From positions 83,363,439 to 83,427,438 of the forward strand of contig NC_061122.1 of assembly GCF_002878395.1 (NCBI RefSeq): a DNA stretch of 64,000 nucleotides, given 5' to 3'. Below the pieces are notes generated by a model. It saw only the letters and a list, made by a program, of their open reading frames with translations, searched no databases and had not been told where the DNA came from. Shown one piece after another: positions 56,280-64,000 of the stretch. The stretch is from Capsicum annuum (taxonomy: Eukaryota; Streptophyta; Magnoliopsida; Solanales; Solanaceae). A program made the translations under genes and the position numbers. Numbering within the stretch: position 1 is the stretch's first letter; every line of letters begins with the position of its first letter.

Positions 56280-57620
56280 CTATTCATGCTGAAAAGCTAA
56301 GTTAGCTAAGTAATCTGCAAGTTGGTTGCCTTCCCTGAATATATGAACTATCTTTACTTTCTTGTGTTGCAATAACTTATTTATCTTTTCCACTGTATCT
56401 GCAATTTTCCATGGCACTTCCCACTTTTTATTTAGGAATTTCTTCATTATCAATAAGTCTGTTAGAATAATGATCTTATCTGGCCTTATCTGACTGCAAT
56501 GTTCTAATGCTTTCATTATAGCTTCAGCTTCTACAACCATATTATCTGTATCTTTCATTAAAGCTCCTTCTGCATGTATAGATCTCCCCTTACATTTCTT
56601 AAGCAAAAAGCCCATGAACTACTTCCTGGATTCCCTTTTGATGCACTATCTATGTTATATTTAACCCAAACCTGCTCAGGTAGTTCCCATAAAACAACCT
56701 TAGGTATTACCTTAGGCTTTAGTTGATTTAGCTGTTTCATTATAGTTGACCAATCTGTGGAAAACTCCAAAGATGGCTTCCTCACCTTCAGTAGCATCCT
56801 AAACTATCATGTGACATTGAATATCAGTCTATGTAGACTAATATCCTTGCCTTCATATTTCTTTGAGTTCCTTCTCCTCCATAATTCCCACATGATGATT
56901 ATTGGTACTTCTCTGAAGTAGGCTTTCTCTCTTTGCTTAACTTGTACATTCCACCATGCATAGATAGTCTCCCTTAAGCTCCTTCCTTGTATATTTATTA
57001 TTGCAAAAGAAGAAAAATAGGACCATGTCTTGTTAGCTATAACTAATCTTAATAGCATATGTTCTACAGTCTCTTGTGCTGGGTTATGACAACACCAACA
57101 CCTTGAAGGTCCCTATATCCCCCATCTTCTGACAATATCATCAACACAAATACTCCCCATCCACATTCTCCACATAAGAAATAAAATTTTGAAAGGGAGC
57201 CCTTTAATCCATAACTGCTTATAAAATTCATTATTTCCCTTCTTTGCCTCACATAGTGCCATGCAGACTTAACTAAAAAATTACCTCTTTCCTCTAAGCT
57301 CTAAATTGGCTTATCTTGTTCCCCAATTCTTACTTTAGTCAAAACATGATCCACAATGTCATTTGCAAAAATACTTTTCAATTTATCCTTATTCTATCTC
57401 ACATCAGTCATTAGATGACTCACCTTCTGAAACCTTTTATCCCATTCAAAACTTTCTTCAATAACAGTGTAAAAGTCTCCCACTTCCCTCCAGTTGTCAT
57501 ACCATAAATGAGTATCCCCTTTTTCCAACTTTCCATACAATGAGGTGATCTATCAGATCTCTTACTTGTAGCATTTTCTTCCAAACTTGAGAGCCACCTC
57601 CTACCTTCCATACAAACTCC
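56280..57620 (-). pseudogene. L1 ORF2: zinc-binding region and RNase H
   Basis: The zinc-binding reverse-transcriptase-associated region (zf-RVT type) is seen in shifted frames near 57060-57250 (FLMWRMWMGS, then CWCCHNPAQETVEHML). RNase H lies at 56280-56797: VKYNIDSASKGNPGSS, VEAEAIMKALEHC, IIILTDLLIMKKFL and FREGNQLADYLANLAFQ. The four acidic residues (Asp, Glu, Asp, Asp) are recognisable. A frameshift at about 56600 splits the domain, and further stops occur upstream. RNase H would degrade the RNA strand during reverse transcription. Confidence 0.82.
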
Positions 57621-58911
57621 TTAGGATGGTACCTCATGCAATACTTGTTGGACATAAATTCACTTCATATAGTCTTCTGGGCTCTAAAATTCTGCCACAA
57701 CTTGCAAAAAAGAGTTGTGACATTTCTTGTATTCTTCTGAAACCCAGACCTCCCTCTATCTTTGGTAAACACACAGATAACCAAGATACCCAATGCCTGC
57801 CCCTCCCTCCTATAGTACTACTCTAAAAGAATTTTAGAATTGTCTTCTGGATAGTATTAATTACATTTTGAGGGGGTTCATCACTGATAAACAGTGTATA
57901 GGTATACTTTGAAGTACATTTTAATAAGAACTGCTCTACCTCCATATGAAAGTAGTTTCCCATTCTAGGCTTGTAAATTGGAACTAATTCTATTCATTAT
58001 ATGCTGATAAAAAACTTTCTTCTTCCTCATGTAGAATATAGGACATCCTAAGTAATTGAAAGGGAACTGTTGCCTCAAAATACCTATTGTAACTTCTGCC
58101 ATCAATACTACTCCATTAGAAACACTGTGATGCATGTATATGGCATTTTTCCTCTATTTATCTTATGCCCTGAAACCTTTTCATACTTTTCCAAAGTGTT
58201 TGTCACCAATTGCATTGTAACTAAATCTGCCTTATAAAGAATAATCATGTCATCTACAAAAACTGGATGATTGATTTTTGAACTTTCTCTTGGCATTCCA
58301 AATATTTTAAACTTCTTTTTAGCCATAAGTTTCTTTAAGATTCTTGGAAAACCCTCTGCAGCAATAATGAATAGTGTAGGAGATAATGGATCACCCTTTT
58401 TGAGACCTCTAGTTGATTTAAAGAAACCCTTAGATTTCCCATTTAAAGTAATAGAGTAACAATTATTTGCCAGAAGTCTGAACACCATGTCAATCAATTG
58501 TTCATAGAAGCCTATTCTCCTTAGCACCTTGATCATAAATAATCATTTTACCCTGTCATATGTTTTCATCATGTCCAGTTTTATTACTATATTTAGTGGT
58601 TTACCCCTCATCTTTATCTCAGATACTATTACTTGAACCACCAAAATATTTTCAGCTGAACTCCTCCCTTGTACAAAACCTGATTTCTTTTCAGATACTA
58701 TATGAGGAAGAATATCCTTAATCCTTTCATGAGTAATTCTTGAAAAGATTTTATTCACAAAATTACTAAGAGAAATGGGTCTTAGGTCTGGAAAAGTATT
58801 TACCACTAACTTCTTTGGTAGTAAGACCAAATTAGTATGAGTAATAAATCTTGGGAGATCATAACCACAGCAAAAAGCTATTACTATTTGGTGAATATCT
58901 TGTGAAACCAC
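57621..58911 (-). pseudogene. L1 ORF2: reverse transcriptase
   Basis: Fingers and palm are in two frames. The first (58543-58911) has NLVLLPKKLVVNTFPDLRPI, SLSNFVNKIFSRI and SGFVQGRSSAENI, with YDRVK before a TGA. The second (58108-58536) has GLKKGDPLSPTLFIIAAEGF and the catalytic box FVDDMIIL in place of the usual FADD. The thumb is too decayed to define (57621-58107). The enzyme primes on nicked target DNA. Confidence 0.85.
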
Positions 58912-60307
58912 ATTCCATGCATCTTGAAAAAAAACTCATGTCATGCCATTAGGTCCACCTAAATTGTTTCTATTTACGCCTATGACTGCTTTATGAACTT
59001 CTTCCATTGTTGGTATTTTCTTCAATTCTTCATTTTGTAATTCTGTGACCACTTGTAGTAGTTCATCAAGCATTAAAAAGTCTTGTGGATCCTCCTGCTT
59101 CTCAAATTGCTTTTGAAAGAAACCTTTGATTATTTCTGATATATCCTCTTACCTATCCATCCAGATTCTATATTCATTCTATATCTTCTGCAACCTTAAC
59201 CTGTCCTTCTCTCTTTGACTATAGTATGAAATAAATTAGTGTTCTTCTCTCCATCCTTGAACCATTCAAATCCAGCTTTCTGTCTCTAATATTTTTCCTT
59301 CCTTTTTAGTTGAGTTGCTAGTTCTGCCTGTGCTTATGATAACTGAGCTCTATTAGCACCTGATGGCTCTTTCTCAAATTGTTGCTTCCTTACCTTAATT
59401 ACCTCCTCTAGAGTAACAATTTCTTGGAATATATTTCCAAAAGTTTGCTTACTCCATTTTGTCAATGCGGCCTTTGTTTTCTTCAATTTTTTATAAAACT
59501 TGATGAATGGATTTCTTTCACACTCGGTACTAAAACTCTCTTTGATAACATCCAAGCATGATTCCTTCTTGAGCCAAAAATTAAGATATCTGAAAGTCTT
59601 GTTATCTGGTCACTTGCTTGACTAAAGTGCATGAGCATTACAGCATGATCTGATCCACTCCTTACCAAATTTTCCAATTCCAAGACTGGAAATAACTCCT
59701 GCATTTTGTCATTAACCAAAACCCTATCCAGCCTTTTAAAGATACAGTCATCATCAGTTCTACCATTCCACCATGTAAACTTGCTTTCTTTGAATGAACA
59801 ATCCTCTAGATTACACATACAAATACAATGATTAAAATCTTCAGTTTCATCAACTGTAACATGCAATCCACCAAGTTTCTCCTCAGCATTTTTGATCACA
59901 TTAAAATCTCCTCCCACAATCCAAGGATATTGTAAGTTGTTTGTAAAATCTCCCAAAGACTCCCACAAAATCAACCTTTCATTCTGAATATATTTTGCAA
60001 ATACTAAAGTAACAAAAACTTCTACACCCACATTCTGATTCACCACCTTGTTAGTGATTAACTGCTCTTCATCCCTTATAACAGTGTATTTAATAAAATT
60101 CTCCATAAAAGCCTATATTTTGCCTGAACGGTTGACCACTGCATGTTGCATGCCTAATCTAACTTTATATTCCTCTATACTTTGACTCTCCTAAAAAGGT
60201 TCTATGATGCCAATAAAACTAAAATGAAACCTTCTATGCATAGTAATCAATCTTGTGAATGCTTTCTGAGTATTCACAGACCTAATATTCCATATCAAGT
60301 CATTCAT
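58912..60307 (-). pseudogene. L1 ORF2: start and APE endonuclease
   Basis: ORF2 probably starts at 60307 with MNDLIWNIRSVNTQKAF, the usual N-I-R opening of plant L1 endonucleases. The metal-binding Glu is present (IGIIEPF), followed at once by a stop. The rest of the domain (59483-60106) has YPWIVGGDFNVIKNAEEKLG, KFTWWNGR, FKRLDRVLVND and SGSDHAVMLM, so D-N, D and S-D-H catalytic positions are retained. The linker toward the reverse transcriptase (59334-59555) is in another frame, and 58912-59330 holds only decayed linker. Confidence 0.85.
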
Positions 60308-60309
60308 TT

Positions 60310-61919
60310 TGATAGTGACTTGAGCATATGACTCCTTGTCTGCATTGTGCTTTCACTCACTTTCTTATTCTTCTTTTTTTTAGCTCCATGCTTCTAATTC
60401 AAAGACTGGGTTTGTTTTATTGATAGATCCCTAATTACTGATGCATTTTTAATATTATCATTTAGGTTCTCCCCATCCATATCTGCATTAATACTATTTA
60501 CCAGCTCTTTCATATCATCTATTTTTATTGATATGGCAGTTCCCCCTCTATTATAAACTCTTGCTTGTCTGCATTTACATATTGCACCAAAACCAACTCT
60601 ATATTCTTTTCCTTCTCCACTTCTTCCTATTGATGTACTTCCTTTTCCATGAGATTGAGTATCTGACTGTGTTGCTCTTTTTTTTGTCTTTGTTATTCTG
60701 TGATACTGCTGCTACTTCCATGTGCTCAATAATTTCATTTATAGTACTTTCATCTTTTTTGTCTTGTACTGCCTCTATTGATTCTCCTTTGCCAAAGCTC
60801 CTATTGACCTAATCTTTAGTTGAGTATTGGAAACCTCCTTTTGATTCTCCTGCTGCTTTTGATTTAAAGCATCAAAAGGATTTGATGTCAGAACATTTTC
60901 TGCTTTGTCAGTAATTCCTTCCAATATATGGCCATACTTATCCTTGCTATATTTGTTTTTTCTCACTTTCCATGGTTTAGGGATATTTTCCTAAGGTGTT
61001 GGTCCCTGCTCCTTCTGCATTTCTCTTTCCCTTCTCAATGCCTTTTCTTCCATTTGCTCCTAAATCTTACTATACATGTTCGGGTGAATATTCCAGCATG
61101 TGGCTTCATCATGACCCTGTAGGCAAAATTCCCAAAAATATTTTGGTTTATAATCATACTGGACAGTGATCCACTTCTACTTAATCTGTCCAGTTACATC
61201 ATCTTCTTTATTGATCTTTACCCTATTAGGTAGTGTAGCCATAAGATCCACCTCAATCTTTACTCTAGCACAACTAGGCCTTGTGTGTTTTTGTGTAGCC
61301 ATATCCACCATTAAAGGTTTTCCAATCACAGAAACAATTGAAAAGATTTTTTCTTTGTCAAAGAAGTTTGGTGGAAGGTCTGGCATGGAGATCCACACAG
61401 TACCTACTATTGTTTCAATATCCGGTTCAAACCAAGGGTCCCATTTGAGTGTCTTCATTTGCCAAAATATCTTATTAGACTTAATATAATGAACTACAGT
61501 TGATACAAGATGCACGTAATCTTCTAACTGATTCAATCTAATCAATACATACCTTGAATCCAAAACCCCAATTGTACAATCTCCTTTTATATGACACTGT
61601 ATAGGAATAATTTTCCTTAAAGCATTAATATTCGGCCTACCATAAAAGAACTTACCTATGAGAGCATACTATAGGTTCTCTTGAATAATTGTTGCTTTCA
61701 CTTTAGATGATTTCATGTCACTGTTGGCTCTTCATGCACCATAATGACTGGTTTAAGGGGAACTTTAGGATTTTCATGCATGTGAGACTTGTTTTTTAAA
61801 AGATTTGCATACTTTATTACTAATTCTTGTGATTTCTCTCCATCTACTTGCTTCTTATTCATGGATTTATCTGGTGAATCATTTCCATCAGGATTAGTAG
61901 CCATTTCCATAAGAATCAA
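60310..61919 (-). pseudogene. L1 ORF1 (DUF4283-type nucleic-acid-binding protein)
   Basis: The likely start is at 61919 (or MATNPDG at 61901). The DUF4283-like core is at 61177-61640: GDCTIGVLDSRYVLIRLNQL, KWDPWFEPDIETIVGTVWIS and MPDLPPNFFDKEKIF. A zinc-knuckle remnant lies near 61100 (EFCLQGHDEATCWNIHP, first Cys lost). A charged C-terminal region follows (60775-60966 and on toward 60700 in another frame). ORF1 protein would coat LINE RNA. Stops at about 61713, 61177 and 60967 break it. Confidence 0.8.
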
Positions 61920-61949
61920 TGAATGTAGTGAGTTGTTTGCATACGTCGA

Positions 61950-62934
61950 GGTTAAATGGTTTGGTTATGTGTAAAAAAGGTTTAATTGATCTTAAAGGGG
62001 GTTCAGTAGCAAAGTCGTGGAAGGTACTAGTCCTGGGGGGATCAACATGGAAACTCACATTTGCCGATTGAGGTTGGCCTTGGTGGCCTTGTGCATGATG
62101 TCACACTTTATATTTTTGGGATGTACTAGTCATCATGGGTTTCTTTCTTTGGTCGTACGGCTAACACATGTTGGGGCCCTTTCAGCTGGGGTAGTTGAAC
62201 CTATATATTTCGTTGGTGGTTTTAAGATGGCTAAGATACATAACCCAGGTTAAGGTTTTAAATGTATGTTAAACTTTGTTCCCTACCCCGGCATATACAC
62301 ATATATATATATGTGTGTGTGATTGTATATGGTTACTTGCTTTGGTTACATTATCTTTATCCTTGAGTTACATGCTAGTGTTTACCTTGCTAACCGTCTT
62401 CGGGTGTTATATCCCCACGTGATGTAAGAACCGGCCATACTACCATTTCTCCTGCTCAGTGAGTTGGATTCAAGGACAGCATTGAGTCAGAATGAAGTGG
62501 TGAGCTTCCATACTCTGAAAGGCTCTATTTCATTCTATAGACTTTTTTTATTCTTGTTATTTTCTGGGTTTGGTTTTGTCTATGGTCGGAGGGATATCCC
62601 GATCGAATGTTATTGATTCTGGTTAGAGGCTTTATCAAACAACTATGGGCATGGGCGGTGTAGGTATTGGTTTTCAGCCTTGGTAATGGTATTGGTATTG
62701 ACATTGGCATTGGCATTGGGGTTGGCACCAGTTGAATATTTGATTGAGGTTGTTGGATTATGATTATAAACTTTATTTAATGTCTTTAAATTATTCTTGT
62801 TTCATCTTGTTATATGTTCGAAATTCATCGGACATAGGGTGTAAGAAAATTATGGTTGGGTCTCGAGGGCGGTCTCCGGTCCTGGTTGGACTTAAGATCC
62901 CCGACACAACTAGGCCCTGGTTCGGGTCGTGTTA
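61950..62934 (+). repeat. C 3' LTR, right portion
   Basis: Continues C's right LTR after the L1 insertion (ggttatgtgtaaaa...) and ends TCGTGTTA at 62934. An (at)n/(gt)n microsatellite lies at 62297-62322, and a run of attggy hexamers (ggtattgacattggcattgg) at about 62688-62730. The short frames at 62017, 62525 and 62856 are by-products. Confidence 0.78.
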
Positions 62935-64000
62935 ATGGAATAGAAAAACTTCATAGTGAGGGCAATTTTATCTCCAAAGAAGAATTCGAAGGGTCTATGT
63001 CATCCCAAAGCTCCTCAACACATGAGCGTAAACTGCAAGTTACAAAGCACCTCAGTGCATGAGGTTAAATGACTCATAAGAAAGCTTTTTAATGTATGAG
63101 CCTAAACTACAACATTGTATTTTTTACTCCTATTTATATGGGTTTAACTAAAATAGTATTTTTTATTCAAAAGTCACTTTTCTTTATTTTGTTACACAAA
63201 AGTCATTTAACTTTGCCTCATCTTTCACAAAAGTCATTTTGATATGATTTGGTTAAAACTCTACCTAAAATGTGAGATAAAATTAAAAAAAAAATCTCTT
63301 GGGTTTGAGGGTAGGTTTAAAATGACCCCTCAAATATACTTTTGAGAAGTTTTGATCCACTATATTGCTAATAAAAATGAAACATTTTATTTTCATATGT
63401 TTGACAAAATCTACCTACTAAATTAACAATATTGAGATAAAATCTACCTACTAAATTAACAATATTGAAAAAAGGTAAAATAAAAATTAAATAAATTAAA
63501 ATCTATTTATCATAAACGTGCAATAGTTACATTTTCACATACTTACCCTTTTACTGATATACTATTTTATTTGATTAATTTATAGATTTTTTCTTTTTTA
63601 CTTTTGCTACATATTATTTTTTTTCATATTATCAGTACACTAGTAAGTCGATAAGATTTTCAAATTACTTTGCAGTAATTTCTTTGAATTTTATTTTTAA
63701 AACATTGACTATGCAAAGTAAACAAAAATAATTTTTAGTAAATTGAGTTAGTCAAAGAAATAAAAATAAAATGATGTTACTTATTATGAAATAAAAAAAT
63801 ATAAAGTTTTGGATGAGTGATATTTTGGAGAGGTTGGGGACGAAGCTGAACGATTTGTTGAAATTTGATAATGATGGCATAATGAAAATTTTAAAAATTT
63901 ACAAAAGTATTTCACTCTTTGGTATTCAATTATTTCATAAAAGAATTAATTCCAAGTATACAGTTTTGTATAGTGATAAATAGATTAAAAGAATTGTTAT
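62935..64000. other. AT-rich flank, no gene supported
   Basis: The first 130 bases contain a short open stretch (GNFISKEEFEGSMSSQSSST then HERKLQVTKHLSA and a stop) with a protein-like composition. I do not recognise it, and it may be a remnant of whatever C inserted into. The rest is AT-rich with aaaagtcattt repeats (63160-63240) and a short tandem duplication. Confidence 0.4.
63404..63468 (+). repeat. 32-bp tandem duplication
   Basis: Two adjacent copies of aaaatctacctactaaatta followed by acaatattga, almost identical. This is a recent local duplication. Confidence 0.9.

Larger units (their letters stand above)
55392..61949 (-). mobile_element. L1-type LINE, near full length
   Basis: A 6.56-kb element on the minus strand. 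The plus-strand left end is tttttttt (the poly-A tail), and the right end lies just upstream of ORF1's start. It is flanked by GGTTAAATG at 55383-55391 and 61950-61958, and the uninterrupted site is visible in C's 5' LTR near 21765-21775. It carries ORF1 and an ORF2 with endonuclease, reverse transcriptase, a zinc-binding region and a C-terminal RNase H. All are broken by stops or shifts. Confidence 0.92.
21025..62934 (+). mobile_element. Element C: Tekay retrotransposon, outer host of the nest
   Basis: C's 5' LTR (21025-22770), primer site and first gag part (to 23433) are followed, after element E, by the rest of gag at 42041, then protease, reverse transcriptase, RNase H, integrase and chromodomain up to 46076. 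Element D follows, then C's right LTR at 54154-62934, split by an L1 LINE. The left LTR lacks its first several hundred bases. The right LTR ends in TTA instead of CA. Direct LTR similarity (for example cctttgatacc...gacataaaacacc and acacaactaggccctggtt) joins the two sides. The C/D junction has lost the end of the chromodomain, the polypurine tract and the LTR start, so C is not complete. Confidence 0.75.

Noticed and set aside
58271..58459. Plus-strand frames within the L1
   Set aside because: Antisense of reverse transcriptase codons; several similar plus-strand frames at 60528-62000 were dropped for the same reason.

Overview
This is a stretch of plant nuclear DNA, almost certainly from the nightshade family (Solanaceae). 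The evidence is a SINE matching the Au family, a tRNA-derived SINE of the SolS/TS type, an RTE LINE 3' tail ending in TTG repeats, and abundant Tekay/Del-type chromoviral Ty3 retrotransposons. Pepper (Capsicum) is a reasonable guess from the density of decayed Tekay elements, but I cannot prove the genus. I see no intact host gene. Every recognisable coding segment is broken by stops or frameshifts, so the window reads as old, gene-poor heterochromatin built from nested transposable elements.

Layout. 1-4293: a Tat/Ogre-type LTR element (tRNA-Arg-type primer site after its left LTR) with no recognisable gag-pol and, before its right LTR, a 37-bp hairpin satellite arranged in 249-bp higher-order units. 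4294-7095: the 3' half of a Tekay pol (RNase H, integrase, chromodomain) and part of its LTR. 7100-10537: a decayed Mutator-like region with a transposase C-terminus and about twenty copies of a palindromic motif. 10538-17946: Helitron-like elements on the minus strand in head-to-tail array; the largest carries a CDC48 exon fragment, a zinc-ribbon exon candidate and a SINE. 17947-21024: simple repeats, a possible Stowaway MITE, an LTR with a clear TATA box, an RTE tail and a gag remnant.

21025-62934 is one nested stack, resolved by target-site duplications (TSDs). Element C (Tekay) is the host. Element E (Tekay, 23434-42035, TSD TCTAG/TCTGG) sits in C's gag. Element B (Tekay, 27925-36927, TSD GGAAG) sits in E's reverse transcriptase just after the catalytic motif. 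A 5'-truncated RTE LINE (28991-29534) sits in B's left LTR. A Tourist-like MITE (38550-39175, TSD TAA) sits in E's integrase, and an Au SINE (38655-38837, 18-bp perfect TSD) sits inside the MITE. An Athila element D (46077-54153) lies at C's 3' end. A near full-length L1 LINE (55392-61949, minus strand, TSD GGTTAAATG) splits C's right LTR. 62935-64000 is AT-rich flanking DNA.

The elements do not form a working pathway. Their value is as a record of insertion order and of small structures (hairpin satellite, LTR minisatellite with B-box-like motifs, tandem Helitrons with a captured CDC48 exon) that deserve a second look. Coordinates of LTR ends, TSDs and primer sites were read directly; family names rest on motif recognition and were not checked by any search.
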